Assembly: GCA_037367405.1 (NCBI GenBank)
Contig: JAZKJV010006941.1
Coordinates: 1,364,001-1,428,000, forward strand
DNA length: 64,000 bases
From: Ottelia alismoides
Taxonomy: Eukaryota; Streptophyta; Magnoliopsida; Alismatales; Hydrocharitaceae
Direction of reading: 5' to 3'
The notes beneath the pieces were generated by a model, which searched no databases, was not told the DNA's origin, and saw only the letters and a program-made list of their open reading frames with translations. Positions within the stretch are counted from its first letter, which is position 1. Each line of letters opens with the position of its first letter. This document shows, piece by piece, positions 1-15,239 of this stretch. Both the position numbers and the translations under genes were made by a program.

Positions 1-1407
1 GGGGCGCGAAGATCGGAGGTCAACGGGAAGATCAGTGATGCTCTCCCCGAAAAAATCACTAGGCGTGTATCATTGGTAGTAGAGCAACAAAAGTCATGAA
101 GAGCTTGATATGATTTGGTGAAAGGGTCGAGCTCCAAAAATGGGAGAATCAAGGGAAAAACCTATTCTGACAAAGGTGGCAGAGGGGGGTCAGACAGTTG
201 ACCTGCGGTCAACTGTCCAGACCTCCTGGTTGGTCCACGTGGACCAACCAGGAAAAACCTCTAAAAAAATATTTAAAAAATCATTTTAAATTAGTAGATG
301 ATTTTATTATTTTTAGGTTATTTAATAAAAAATGTTTATTATTTTATAAATTATTTTATGATAATTTTTAATTATTTTTATGAGGTATAATTTTATAAGT
401 TACCTTTTACAGCCTTTATAGGTATATTTATCTATATATTTTAATAATTTATTTTTATTATGTATATTTAATTTATTTATTTATGTTTATTATTTTATAA
501 ATTTATAAATATTTTTATACACTTAATTATATTTTATTTTATTTTTCTGATGTAATTTGTACACTTAATAAAATAGAAGTATAAATTATACAGGTATGTA
601 TATAAGTATTTTACCTATGTCTTTTATATACAAGTATTTTATTTTGAATTTTCTTTGAGTTTTTATTCTGATTTTAATATACAACTATATTATAAATAAT
701 ATTTACAAAATTATAAAAATATAAAATTATAGAAATAATGAATAAATAATAAAATGAATATTTTAATATGTACAACTATACAATAGGGTCCCAAAACTCA
801 ACTTTCAAATCGTAGCTCCGCCAAATGCGAAACCACCGCCATTAAATAACTTATTTTAAACTATATACAATTAAAGGTGAGTTTGCTGCATTTTGGAGTT
901 TTTATTTGGGAGATACAGGTGTGGGAAGTTAGGATTCTGGAATTTTATTCAGATCATAACTTTTTATCTGTACCTTATTTTTGAGTGAAATCAATTTTTT
1001 ATTTTTGTTTATTTAATTATCTACAACTTTCATGTACAAAGTTTCTTGATTTGATGTATAAAAAGTAGAACCAAAAATAGGTCCCAAAATGAATAAAGAA
1101 TGAATAAAATAAAAGGAATTTGTATTGTATTTATGGCCCTTATCTCCCTCTACTTTATTCCTTGTCGATCTATTCATCGAGATGCCTAGGTCTCGGGGTT
1201 TCGGGACATAAAATATTTACAATATTTTATTCTTTTTCTTTCCTTTTATTTATTCTATAATTTTGGCTTTAAATACAGTATTTTATACACTAATTATATG
1301 CACATGCATGAATGCTAAGATGCTGGAATTAATGATATTTACATGCATTTGCTAGGGTTTTTGAGGCCAAAATGATAGAATAAAGATGATGAAATGTGGA
1401 TTCATCA
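1..1407 (-). mobile_element. LTR (a), Ty3/gypsy-like, truncated by the window start
   Basis: AT-rich LTR in minus orientation. Its U3 terminus is at 1407 with the group's LTR end TTCATCA, preceded by a hairpin (TGATGAA at 1387-1393, TTCATCA at 1401-1407). It shares many blocks with the LTR ending at 63370: the 'ggtccca/aaact' segment near 785, the 'cccttatctccc' segment near 1138 and the 'tttggctttaaata' segment near 1263. No polypurine tract follows at 1408; coding-like sequence of another element does. I therefore read it as a solo or 5' LTR inserted into that element. Its left end and target duplication (5 bp after it: ggtgc) lie outside the window. Confidence 0.7.
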
Positions 1408-1830
1408 GGTGCAACCAGGATTGTGCAACTCCCTCATCGGTCGTGCAGGTGCTGGTTGTGCTGGCTCCTCAGGTTCTCTATAGTCAGGAATATCTCCTCC
1501 TCCTCCTCCTCCACTGGCTCTACGCTCTTGGTCGGCTCTCATTTGCTCCATCTCCCGACACATATCCACCATGAAAGCTCCCTGATCCCTGATCTGATGC
1601 TACATGGTCTCTAGGGAGGCTAACAGGGTGTTGTTGATGGCACCCTGATCCAATACGTACGTCTGGTTCCCGATGGGTCCATCAGTGCGCTCCTCGTTGC
1701 TGGCCATGGTCTCTGCATAGGCAAAAGACCCAAACTCAGGTGCCGATAAATCAACTGGCTGTTGCGGTATCTGCTCGGGCACCTTAGGACTAGTAGAAGG
1801 GCGGTCCGGGTGGGGGGGGGGCGGAGTCTA
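1408..1830 (-). pseudogene. gag-like N-terminal coding remnant
   Basis: On the minus strand, from about 1800 down to 1408, a reading frame gives a Pro/Gln/Glu-rich protein. It contains PEQIPQQPVDLSAPEFG, then MASNEERTDGPIGNQ, one stop at about 1600, then a Met/Glu-rich helical stretch and a Gly run from a TCC repeat (1496-1520). It lies downstream of the primer binding site of the surrounding LTR element and runs into LTR (a) at 1408. This fits the start of a gag gene cut by a later insertion. No zinc knuckle, protease or polymerase motif is visible, so the gag label is inferred from position and composition. Confidence 0.4.
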
Positions 1831-3548
1831 ACTTGGGTTCGTAGAGAGGGTCTCGGCTCTCGCGAACCAACCTAGATGAGCAGGACAGAGTGCTCGAAAG
1901 CGGTGGAGCCAGAGGCTGCCTAAGGGACCTCTGACCCATCATCTTGATGTGACGAGTAGAGGCGGATGAGATCTGGAAAAACGCACAAGATCGGTCAAGC
2001 AAACCCCCAATTCACCTACGCACTCAGAGATGATTACCGTAAAGGTTCGGTCTTTTATCTTGTCAATTTTATTAGGTGATAAAATAGTCTTTCAGAGCGA
2101 TCAAGCGAGCTGTTGGGAATCCAACACTCCTAGGAGACTGTCCTGATCTAAGGTTAGATCTTTCCCAACCAGTACAAGTCGCAGACCATTTACCGGCTAC
2201 CCGATCGACTCGCTCTGTTAAGGATATCACGACCCACTTTATCGAAGACCGGAGCGATCCTTACTGGAGAACGACTAACCCAAGACTAGTAGTCTGAAGA
2301 AAGGTCGGATGTAGCTCTAGCCTAGGGTACGATTCACTCTCTCGCTCATCCAAACCATACAAGGAGGGGATTGCTCTCCCAAGATAAAATTTTTTGGTGA
2401 AGTGTATTTTAGGTCAAGTATGCTTAAACAGTCCCAATTTTATGGTTTTTGTTTTTTAGGTATTTTTCAAATCAAACAACGCCTAACGAATTTTTCGGTT
2501 CTCCTGATTATTTTAAGTTCAAAAACAGGAGGAGAAGGCGAAAAAGCCGATGCACGACTAAACACGATGATGCATGCAGAGTAAGAGATGCGTACCTATC
2601 TCCAACTCTCTACATGCAAAGTGATCCGTGCATAAATTAAAAGACAAAAAGTAAACCTATCTCATATGATGCAAGAAGAAATCGACCTTAAACAGATAAT
2701 TTCTACTCGCGAAGAACAATAGCTATCGGGTCAACGAGAGGGGTCGGGGTCCGGTCTCTGTTGCCGATCGGTGTCCGCCACAACGGATCCTGCCAGCACT
2801 GTATACGGCCTCTAGCGCCACGTGATCCCTCAGATGTTCGAGTTAACTTTTTATTAGTGAGTTAATTAATAAGGTCCAATTAATCGATCTATAGGAACAA
2901 TCAATTAATTAGGATTGGGCCTTAATATATACGTCACAAGGCAAGCAAAAATCCTAAGTCTGATGGCTAAAATCTTCGAGAATCAAAGTAAAATAAATCG
3001 ATCAAAAATAAAACCTGCGAAAATCACGGTGAGGTCCCCCGAGCACACCGGTGCTCGGCGAAACAGACCCCGAGATAACCACCAAGTCTGAGAGTGTCTG
3101 AGAGTCTGTCATGTATTATTACAACAATACTAGGCAGAAATAAAAACCTAAGTCTAAACTAAGCTAAAGCTCTCCACACTCCTGCTCCAGCTCTCTCACG
3201 CTCTCATACGGCTCGATGCTGAAACAAGCCGCCTCCAAGTCTCGTGGGTGCTTCAGCTCCCCGAAGAAAGCCGCCCTCGATCGTCGGGCCCTTGCAAGAA
3301 AAGCAGATAGAGGTGTGTCCGTCCATAGTTATTTTAACAATAAAAATGGAGAATAAAAATGAAAATAAAAATAAAAATAAAATAAAAGGAAAATAAATGC
3401 AAAAATAAAAATAAATAAAACAAAAAGAAAAAACATAAAAAAAACCAAACAAAAAACAAAATAAAAAGAAACAAATAAAAGAAAAATAAAGAAAGGAAAA
3501 AGAAAGAAGAAAAAGAAAGCCGTAAAACAGAAAACCGCCTACTAAGCC
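1831..3548 (-). mobile_element. Untranslated internal region of gypsy-like element
   Basis: Internal sequence of the element whose 5' LTR is 3574-6009. No open frame resembles a protein domain. The stretch 3340-3530 is almost free of C and T on the + strand, so the element's own leader is a pyrimidine-rich tract of about 190 nt just downstream of its primer site. An open frame across it on the minus strand is a Phe/Leu-rich composition artefact. Confidence 0.5.
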
Positions 3549-3570
3549 GTGCTCCCTAGCAACGACGCCA
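3549..3570 (-). promoter_or_regulatory. Primer binding site, tRNA-Asp type
   Basis: Read on the minus strand this starts TGGCGTCGTTGCTAGGGA. The widely used plant Tat/Athila-group primer site complementary to the 3' end of tRNA-Asp is TGGCGCCGTTGCCGGGGA, so only two positions differ. It begins 3 bp from the LTR end (3574), the normal spacing. This fixes 3574-6009 as the 5' LTR and the element's direction as minus. Confidence 0.75.
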
Positions 3571-3573
3571 TTC

Positions 3574-6009
3574 TGATGACACAAAATCTCGTGATCCGGG
3601 TTAAGGTATAAATCAAGGTCGTTGTGACCCAAACCGCGAAGCTAAGTCAACAAGAAGCTCAAGACCACCAAAGTAAAAATCAATCAATCAGGCAAATATA
3701 GCGGTCTCGCTATTTTATTTTACCTGTTATAGGTACCAAGGTCGAACTCAAGGAGCACGATATGCGTAAGCTATGAAGTAGTCGAGAATCCAAAAATAAA
3801 AAAAGAAATAAAATAATTTGGTGGATTTTATATTTTTCAATTTTTTTAATGATTTTTAATATTAAGAAAAGATGTAAAGAACTAAAAAACTCACAAACAG
3901 ACAATTAATCAAGGCATCAAAAATACTCAGAAAATTTAAATAAAAATATTTTTGGGTTTTTAAAATATTCAAATGTTTTTGTCAATTTTCTTGATTTTTT
4001 TTATTTTTAATTGATTTTCTAAAAATGAAATAAGGCAAAAAATGCTAAACAGTGTATAACACGAATCTAAAGGCAATTTAAAATTATTTAAAATGCCTAT
4101 AAAATTTAAACGATAATTTTATGATAAATTAGAAATAAAAATCTAACTACAGAAACCTAAAATGTATTTTTTTTTGAGTTTTATGATTTTTTAATGACTT
4201 TTCTAAGATTTTTAGTATTTTTCAATTTTTATGGTTTTTATAAACGAAAATACAACAAAAATTGGACAGAAGCAAACAGAAATCAAAACAAGCAAACAAT
4301 AATTTTTTAGAATTTTTAATGGTTTTGAATATTTTTAATTGATTTTTTAAAAATAGATAGAGGTAATTTTTAGGGTTTTTGAATTTTTAAAAATAATAAA
4401 TGGAAACAAAATGCAACCAAAAATTCAAAGAAATTCCTACACCATTGCAGGGGCCATGTATCAAAATCTCGTGATTTTTGGATGAAATATGCTATTTATT
4501 AAATAAAAAAAAGACACAACACACAGGGACCAATATGCAACTATTGGAAAATTTCAAGCCAAACAATAACACGTGGAAATAGTTTAGGGCTCAATCTGCA
4601 AAACAACCAGATCTGCACGTGGGCAGCACGTGAACCGGACACTCAGGGATATGATTGCAAATCCTATTTATAAAAATCCAATCAATAACAACAGTGAAGT
4701 CCAGGTAGAAACATGCAAATATCCCAAGTCACGTAGGGGATCCACGTGCCACACAGAAGGAAGGACTAGAGTGCAAATACTAAAAGCATAAGGTCCTAGA
4801 TGCAAAATATCAAAAATAAAAATAGCAGCATAAAATATTTACAAGACTAATACGGAAATTTAAACAGATAGAAGGGCCTAAGTGCAAATACCCTTCTTTA
4901 TTGACGATCCAACAGTCGACAACTCTCCACTTAAGATATGACGCTTGAGCTCTTCGGATAACCCTTCGACGATGGACGGTTGGAATCTGATCCTCAGATG
5001 GATAAGACGATCAAGGACTCCCCGAGGATGAACGATCACAATCAGAACTGTAGTGGGACTCGATCTGACGACGGAGGCGGCTCCTGGAAGAACGACGAAG
5101 AACTCGCCTCCGACGAGCTTCGACCGGCTAATATGCGCGGTTGAGACATGATCCGGGCGAAGAATGGTCTGGGGGGGGCAGTTGACCGGGGTCAACAGTC
5201 CGCCTTGGAGCAATCAGAAAAAAGATACATGTAAATCATTGGAAATTCAATTAAAAATAGCAAACAATTTTATTTTAAAAAGTTTATAAAATAAAAAATA
5301 TTTATTTTTTTCAAACTATTTTTCTATGATTTTTATTTATTTTTATGAAAAATAAATTATAGTATATACAATATATTATATTATATACATGTATAAAGTA
5401 CCTATGTATTTTATATTATTATTATTTTTATTTTCTTATTTTTGCATAAATACCTCAATTTTATATTTTATTTATTTACAACATATTATTTAGAGTATGA
5501 AATAATTTTATTTTTTATTATTTATTTACAAATGTAAAATAAATAGGTATATGATACATATATAAATGTATTATGTACAAGGTGATATTGAGAGAATTTT
5601 ATTTTTATTTTTATTTTTATTTTTCTAATTTTTGTTTTATTTTTAGAAATATATACAAGGGAATATGAACAAATTTTTATTTTTATTTTCGTGAAAATAA
5701 AATATATACATAGAGGGTGCATATGTACAATGAAGAGTGGCCCTATCTCTCTCTACTTATTTTATTTGTCGATCAGGCCCATACTGGACCCTCTCTTGGG
5801 TTCAGGTCACTCAATATTTATTCTAAATATTTCCTTCTTTTTCTTTTATTCTTTATTCTTTTATTTTTGCACAAATACATGCAAATTATTAAATATTAAC
5901 AAATGCATGCTTATTGATAACTTATGGTATTTACAACTATATACATGATGTTTTGCCAAGATATTTAGCTAAAATAAAAGAATAAAGAGTGATGAATGAG
6001 TATTCATCA
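3574..6009 (-). mobile_element. LTR (b), 5' LTR of gypsy-like element, 2436 bp
   Basis: On the + strand it begins TGATGACACAAAATC, next to the primer site, and ends ATTCATCA at 6009. The right terminus is a hairpin with 9-bp perfect arms (5989-5997 and 6002-6010) around a 4-nt loop. A stretch with 'ggtaccaaggtcgaactc' near 3730 matches the R/U5-type block of the other LTRs here. A paired CACGTG site lies at 4616-4632. Everything to the right (6010 on) belongs to an older LTR, so this element inserted into it. The left LTR of the pair is outside the window or lost. Confidence 0.7.
4616..4632. promoter_or_regulatory. Paired G-box in LTR (b)
   Basis: Two CACGTG hexamers start at 4616 and 4627, 11 bp apart. 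CACGTG is the core site of plant bZIP and bHLH factors. The same 11-bp spacing recurs in the other gypsy-like LTRs of this window. Confidence 0.5.
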
Positions 6010-6407
6010 CTGCGACATGAGCGGACGCTCACGGATCTCGACAGGAGTGGTCGTCGTCGGTGAGGTTGGGTCTCTATCACTGGCCCAACCTTGTAGCTCT
6101 CTCTCTTATTCGTTTGTCGAAGACGGCATGTGAGCCGGAGATTGATGAGGGCTTAGATTTTATAGGTGGTGGAGGTAACAGATTGGAGGAGGCTATCGAT
6201 GGGTGGTATTGAATGGTGTTGATGGAAGAGGAGTGTTACATGCAAGAAGGGATCCTAGGGAGGTTCAGTGTAACAACATAGATGAGCGAGCGAGAGAGGA
6301 GAGGGGCGGCGCTGGAGGAAGACAGAGATATGCACGAAGCGCGTGAGGGGCAGAGTGCGTGAGATGTGCGTGAGCGGGGCGAAAGTGGGTAACGGGTCGA
6401 GCTGGGT

Positions 6408-6424
6408 CACGTGTGGAGCACGTG
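6408..6424. promoter_or_regulatory. Paired G-box 1 in LTR (c)
   Basis: CACGTG starts at 6408 and 6419, an 11-bp offset, flanked by GGT and ACC to form a larger inverted repeat. A second pair (CACGTG and CACGTA) follows at 6456 and 6467, again 11 bp apart. Confidence 0.5.
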
Positions 6425-8149
6425 ACCAGGGTTTAAGGGGAGAGATGGCAGGGGTCACGTGCTTTGCACGTAATCTAATGAGAGAGGTGTAGAGAGGGAG
6501 AAAGGAAGAGAGAGAGAGAAAGAGAAAGATGGAAAAGGAAGAGAAAAAGGAGAAGAAAGAGAGGAAAAGAGTGAGGAAATAAAAATAAAAAATATAACTA
6601 AATAAAATAGTAAAATTTAAAATTAAAATAGTAAATAAAGAAATATAAAAATTAAACAAAAAATAAAAAATAACCAAAAATTAAAAGAAAACGAGAAAAG
6701 AAAGAGTAAATGAAGTCAAATAAAAAAGTGGTCAACACAAAGGTTGTTCCTCTCGACGATATCTACAACTTTTGTGAAGGACTAAAAAGCAAAAGAGGTC
6801 AACTGCACAAAAAGTGTTTTTGAAGGTACTTTATAGATAATAAAATATCGTATTTTTATAATTTGTGATTTTTGTATTTTTAATTTGATTTTATTTAATG
6901 AATTAATTTATATGCAATATATACATACTTATTATATTTTTATGGATTTTCTATAGGTAAGAAAAAGATAAAATAAAATCAACAGAGAGAAAATATGTAC
7001 TGATATTTTTGATTTCTTTTAATTTTGCTCTTTTTATGGATTTTAATTCTTGATGCCATGTTAGTTAATTAATCAAAGAGTAATTTAGAGAAAGAATTGG
7101 GTTAAAATAATTGATTTTTGTACATAACATAATAAACTCAAGTAAGGTCAAAAATAAGGTTATTTATTTACAGATTTTAATTCTTAATTTAAGCATAATT
7201 AGTGAAGGTTAATTGGTTGATTTTAAGGGGTTTAGTTTGTGAATTATTAAGGAGATTTTGCGAAAACATTCATATAGAGTAGATGAATCATGGATACATC
7301 AAAGGGGCTAAGGGATGGTGGTGTTGCACGATCGATCGGGACGAGGTTGTGTTGTGATTTTGGTGATGAGGGAGGAAAAAGAAAAATAAAATGAAGAAGA
7401 AGGATATCATGGGGGTATACTTGGGGGTTTTCGCTTGTGGTAGGTCGAAGAATCTCGACTCTTGGTTATTGTCTCGGCTATGGGTAGAACATGGTGAAGC
7501 TTCACCGTTCTTCTGGAAGAAATATCATCACAAATGATGTCTATGGATCTCTTTAAGAGAGGTCTTCACCGGATAATGAAGCGGCTACTATCACCAACCG
7601 ATCCTCTCGGCACTCTCTCTCTCATCGGTTAAAGATTACTGATGCATAACATGGGTCTGTGGTTGGGCTTATATAGGGAGATGATGATTAGGAGTAGGAA
7701 AAAGGATTAGGTTGGAACATATAATGAGTTTCTGCTGTGTGTAGAAGGAGGAAACTGATTCGCTGGAGTGTATGAGTGAGGTGGAGTGATTGCGGGTATA
7801 AGGGGACATGTGTGCAAGTATTGACTCTCAAGGTTGACCAGTGCACGGAAAACAAAGGAAAATGTATAAAAAATAGAAATAACCTTAAATGAAAAAATTC
7901 CCAAAATGAAAAATATATCCTAAGTGCATTCTACAATGCTAATGATGATCATGAAGGAACCATATGCAAATGAAATCAAATATGAGAGATGTGATTTTTT
8001 GTGATATTCAATGTATTTAAAACATCGAAATTTTTTAGGTTTTGTATTTTTTTGGTTTTCTATTGACAATAAATTCATGCAAAAATCAAACATGATTTAA
8101 AATAATGAAATCGACAAAAATACATTTTTGGAATTTTGTACACACTTAA

Positions 8150-8325
8150 ATGGTCTGGTGGTAGTGCAATGTGCCTACCATCCAACAGACACGGTTCAAA
8201 TCTCCCCTTATGGGGGTTGTGTAAGGTAGTCGACATCCAACGTAAAAAATAATCGAATCTTTCAACATGGATTTGAGCAAGAATCCATGTAGCCGACCCT
8301 ACTTATAGTAGGAGAAGGCTTTGCC
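8150..8325 (+). mobile_element. tRNA-derived SINE
   Basis: The 5' part has Pol III promoter character: TGGTGGTAGTGCAATG near 8155 resembles an A box, and GGTTCAAATC at 8193-8202 a B box. The 3' part, TAGCCGACCCTACTT followed by 'agtaggagaaggctttg', matches the 3' end of plant Au-type SINEs (GCCGACCCCACTTAGTGGGATAAGGCTT). It lies inside LTR (c). Target duplications are not clear, so it is probably old. It does not fold as a complete tRNA. Confidence 0.65.
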
Positions 8326-8577
8326 ATTTTTTATGAGTTTAGAAAATTCAGAAATAAATTAGGAATGTAATTTATGTACATGTGAATTAGGTTGAATGTA
8401 TAGGTCAGAATTGATAATTTCTTTGCTTTTTTTCCTAATTTTTTGGATTTTATTTTTAATGTAATTAGTTAAAAATATGCTGTGAAATAAAGAAATGAAA
8501 AGAAATAAATCAACAAGAGTTTAAATATGTACAAGATTTAATAAGTCAAAAATCGATGAATATGCACATTATATATA

Positions 8578-8596
8578 CATACACACACACACACAC

Positions 8597-8627
<31 letters not shown>
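8578..8627. repeat. Compound (AC)n(GA)n microsatellite
   Basis: About eight AC repeats followed by about fourteen GA repeats. Confidence 0.9.
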
Positions 8628-8630
<3 letters not shown>

Positions 8631-9093
8631 TCTAGTTTCACATATGGACTCCGATTCTTTTGAAGTTGGTCTTGATTTGTATATAATTAAGGGACCATTA
8701 ATTCAAAAGTGAGTATAGTGAATTTTGACGTTATATATGAGAGATATTCGGATTTACATGTTTTTATCCTGAAATTAAGATTTAGATTTATTTCTCACAT
8801 ATACAAGTTAATATTTTTTTGGGATTTTTCATTGATTAATAATAGGGATATGCACACAATGGAATTGGTTTCATGCTAATTGGAGTCAGTGTGAATTAAT
8901 TAAATATATGTGAAGTCAGGTGAATATTTATAGTGAATATTAATGTAAAATAGAATGTTAGCTTATTAAACAATATTTACAAGCACGCGAATGCTAATTA
9001 TGATTTATAAACACCTAAATGCAATTAATTACTGGAGACGAAGCTCTATTTTCAGCTCATTAGAGTGATGGAATATGGATCACATATTCATCA

Positions 9094-12039
9094 GGTTGTC
9101 GGAGGAGGCAGACTGGAGGGGGAGGGGCGAAGGAGGAGAGGGGACTAGAGGGGGAGGAGGGAGGAAGATTGAAAGGAAGAAGAAAATGAAAACAAAAAGA
9201 CATTTCTACCCTTGATTTTTTATCTAATTACCCTTGTGTCCCCCAAAGTTTACGTCCGTTTCGGATGAGGATGTGCGACAACTAACCCGAGCGGCACAAG
9301 TGATCTTGTGGAAGAAGTCAAAGGCATAGTTGATATTCCTAAAAGGGAGGGGCACACATGATATTGCAATATTGAAGAGGGCACAATCGATAAAAATCCT
9401 TTACAAAATTGAATGTTCCATTGGTTCCAACAATTATGGGTTGGTTTGGTTCAACTGGTACAAACCGATTCAGTGGTTGTCGATTTTGTTTCTTTTTAAA
9501 TAGTTAATACCATCTGGACCAATCGGAAGTTGACCAGTTAACGGTTAGACCAATCCAATTAACTAATTCGGTCTAGTTTGATTTTTAAAACCATGATCAA
9601 AGCATCTTCACAACCCCATCAAATATACCGATAACTATTGCACATTCATTACCAAAATGATACGTTGAATGTCATCTTATAATTTTGTTTTTCCTTTCTT
9701 GTTTTAGATTCTTTTGATGCAACCATTGAAACTGAACTTTTTTTTAAAGCAAGAACACTTTTTAACCATGCACTTCTAGTGATGTATTGACGAGTTATCT
9801 CAAAGTTATAAAATCTTTGCACTAAGCGAAAAAAAAACAAAAATATGGTTGTAAATTTTAATCCTCAAGCTTGCTCTAAATCCACCCTTTACTCTTATAA
9901 CTTGATTAAACTTTTCAAGATTGAATCTTGGTATTGTGAGAGATAAGGTTATAAAAAATAATTTTCATTTTTATTTTTTACATATTATATACATCATAGT
10001 AATTAGTAATGAGTGGTATAATCTATAACAAAGTGGATTGTATTCTCAAATCCGGCATAGTTTACCCAACCATTAACAAAATTGAAACAACAAATTTTTT
10101 TTGTTCTCTTTTAGAGGAATCTATAAATTTCAAAAATACAATACATGTACTTAAAATTTGTATTAGCAATAGAATTAGCTGTACTCCCAACAAGAGTCTG
10201 TCTTTCACATATTGCTATTTATTTGCTAGGAGCATAGCCACTAATAACTTCTCTTCTTTTTCTCCACTTTATATTCGTCAAAATTTACTCTCATTTAAAT
10301 TTAAAAATGATTTGATATTTCTTACAAGATAGAAGGGAACCTTTCTTCCCAGGTAGATGCTATTTCACTATGCGGATTCCACCACCTAAATTTAATTTGA
10401 AAATGTAATTAATTTCTCTGTACCATTCTCTTTCAAGGTTATATACCATCAACAATGTCAATTTTTGTATAATAATTTGTATAGCATGTAATGCCTTGAA
10501 ACCCAGACTCAAGCTGTTATAGGTGAAAACTAATCCTGACATATTGTTAAACTCGAGTCGAATTGGACAGTTGACAAGCAATCAAAGTTCTTGTCCATGT
10601 TGTTAAGTAATCATCTCAACTCTTATGAGCCCCTCTAACACTTTGTGAGTATTCAATGATGATATGTTTTCGGTGTTAAAAAATTCCCTATATATATTCG
10701 TATAGTCTGTGTTTTAGTATCTTTCATTACTTATTCGTTGGTCATAGTGACCGTTACACGTTTTGAGCAATTTTTCTCTCTTTATCTTTGTAGAAACGAC
10801 TCTACCTTTTTGACAACCCTTTTAACTATTAGAAGTAACCCATTACACTCTTTCGCATAACACAATTTTATTTTCCTCATATTCACCTTTATTTTAGGTC
10901 CTCAACAATGAAATACAAGATAATGGAAATTTTCCATTGACTAAAAAAGAAAGACCATACAAAAGAAGAAGTCTAAGACCCTCAAAGACCGCCTTTAGAT
11001 TTTTAGGCAGCACAACATCTCGCTCACTTCAGAAAGTCAGCTCCAACTCAACACTTTCCCTGTACTCAGAAAATCAAAAGAATTGATGCCTTAGAAAAGA
11101 CCCTCTTAAATCGAGTTACTGGACATTTGAGGTTAATGTATCACGTTTGATATCTTCCTATCCGAGTAACAACAAATTCGATCTCACATTATTCACAAAA
11201 TTTGCTTGTCTTCCTTTTCAGCTCCTATCACCCAATAATTTCCACTAGTACGAATTCCACTTTTTATAAATCTAAAGATTCCTTCACAAGACAAGTCATC
11301 TTTCTCCGATTTTTCTTCCTCTTCGTGAGGGAGAGAAAGAAAGGGAGGTGGGGACTTACGTGCTCAGTCTCTCGCAGGAAATGTCATCGACGTATTAGAT
11401 GAGCCTAGTTTGTGAGAGTCATGACTAGATACCACAAATGAGAGGGACAGGACAAGCATCATACCTAAGTTATGTGATCTCGAACCTAGCATGCAAATCT
11501 CACCATTCAGTTTCCCAAACTATGTTAAAGATAATAATGTGAGCCCCGCTACTAGTCTAAACGACATTGGATGAATTTAACAGTGGAAGACCATAGAGAT
11601 GCCACATTGTTATCTTCAAGATCATTTGAAACTCTAATCATTACATTTGTGAGTTTTGAGAACCACATTGGTATGGTATGAGATGAAAAGTTTTGAGACC
11701 TCCCCTTAAATAACTTGAATAGAAGACTTTTTACACATGTAGCCTACCAAGTTAGTTCATTAACACTTATGCCCCCCTTACCCCCGGAGAAATGGATGTT
11801 ATCATGCAAGAAACTTTGTATTTATAAAATACACATGTAACCGTTTGTATCTTAAAAAAATACACATCATGTTTACAAGAAGTACTAAGCTTTTGTACTT
11901 TACCAAAATACCCGTCTTCGCACTATTGGAATCATGGAAGGGTGGTCTGTAAATGCAAAGTTTGAAGTAGTATTCGTGTAATATTACGTATTTACAAAAG
12001 GTACTTTGTGTAAAACATCCTTTTTATAATAATAATAAT
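9094..12039. other. Gene-free interval
   Basis: 9098-9195 is a purine-rich tract on the + strand. 9420-9600 has repetitive 'ggtt..aaccg' sequence typical of old transposon ends. Open frames of up to 107 codons at 10009-10581 have AT-driven composition and no recognisable motif. I see no RNA gene, domain or clear element boundary in the rest. Confidence 0.5.
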
Positions 12040-12047
12040 ATAATAAT

Positions 12048-12124
12048 TGGGCCATTTGAAGTCATAAGATAGGAGGGTCCATGGAGGCAAAACCCTAACC
12101 CTAATCGCAGGGAAGACATATAAG
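12048..12124 (+). promoter_or_regulatory. RPL19 promoter: site II, telo-box, TATA-like
   Basis: TGGGCC (site II core) is at 12048-12053. A telo-box, AAACCCTAACCCTAA, is at 12090-12104, and a TATA-like ATATAAG begins at 12118. Telo-box plus site II is the established promoter signature of plant ribosomal-protein and other translation genes (TRB/PUR-alpha and TCP factor sites). The order and 40-120 bp distance from the start codon support the gene call. Confidence 0.75.
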
Positions 12125-12169
12125 CGGCCCCGCCGCCGGCATCATTCATTTTGCTAAGATCAGAGGACG

Positions 12170-14555
<2,386 letters not shown>

Positions 14556-15239
14556 AACTCAATGCTGAAGTTATCTAATTGCTAGAAGTTTTTGATGGAA
14601 AGTAATCACTCATCTTTGTTGTTCCGTGCTTCCCTGTCTGTGTTTTTCTTTTCCGAACATCTATTTATTTACCAAGGCATGTTTGTTCAGGATTGTGATT
14701 GATATGCTTAAAATGTTTTTGATTCCATCAGTTGAGTATACATTTCTTTGAGGATCACTTTTGTGTTTTCATCCAACTTGGCCATCATTGTCTATGGGTT
14801 GCTCGATGTGTTGCAGAGCTACTGTAAGCTGCAGCATTCTTTATCAAGAGTTGTTCCAGTGTGGTCGGTTCTGTTCATCATGCACAAACCAGGCAGCACA
14901 GTTGAGATGCTCGCAGCCTCGCATGTTCAGTATTATAATTATGACATGTTTAGATACACTCTAAGTATATATAACTAAACCTAGGTTAGGGTGTGTTTTG
15001 TTAGCTATGGGTTTCTACTCGATCTTCTTGAATATCTGTTGACCTCTGCTTTGATGGATTGCCGTGACAGATGAAAATGTTGGGCATGGATTTAAATATA
15101 TGAAAGTTTTTAGCTTTATCCATTTTAAAATATAATTCTGAATTATATTATTGATGGATGTGTTTTTTACAGTATTTACAAATGTTCTCGAAAAAAATGA
15201 ATATGAACTGGATGCATCCCTTGTTAAGATCTTATTATA
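14556..15239 (+). other. RPL19 3' flank
   Basis: AT-rich sequence after the RPL19 stop codon; the 3' UTR and polyadenylation site should lie here. The open frame at 14748-14978 shows no motif. Confidence 0.5.

Larger units (their letters stand above)
6010..9093 (-). mobile_element. LTR (c), older gypsy-like LTR, left part missing
   Basis: Related to LTR1 (33866-37071) over roughly its right half. Matching blocks include 'tgtcaccggccttggccc' near 6075, the paired CACGTG block near 6408, 'gttgttcctctcgacgat' near 6745 (LTR1 near 36147), and the 'cacatatggactccgattc' block near 8640 (LTR1 near 36620). It ends TTCATCA at 9093 with a terminal hairpin. The sequence after 9093 is unrelated host DNA with no polypurine tract, so this is a solo LTR or a 5' LTR facing left. 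Its left portion was displaced by insertion of the element ending at 6009. A purine-only tract of about 110 nt lies at 6480-6590. Confidence 0.65.

Noticed and set aside
3204..3632. 142-codon Phe/Leu-rich frame
   Set aside because: Translation of the purine-rich tract and the primer binding site of an LTR element; low complexity.
8150..8225. Possible tRNA gene
   Set aside because: A and B boxes are present but no cloverleaf forms, and the downstream sequence is a typical plant SINE tail.
10009..10332. 107-codon frame MSGIIYNKVDCILK...
   Set aside because: Isolated, AT-driven composition, no motif, no promoter or splice context that I can support.
12081..12098. Upstream ATG (MEAKP, stop) before RPL19
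   Set aside because: It overlaps the telo-box and lies upstream of the TATA-like motif, so it is probably not transcribed.
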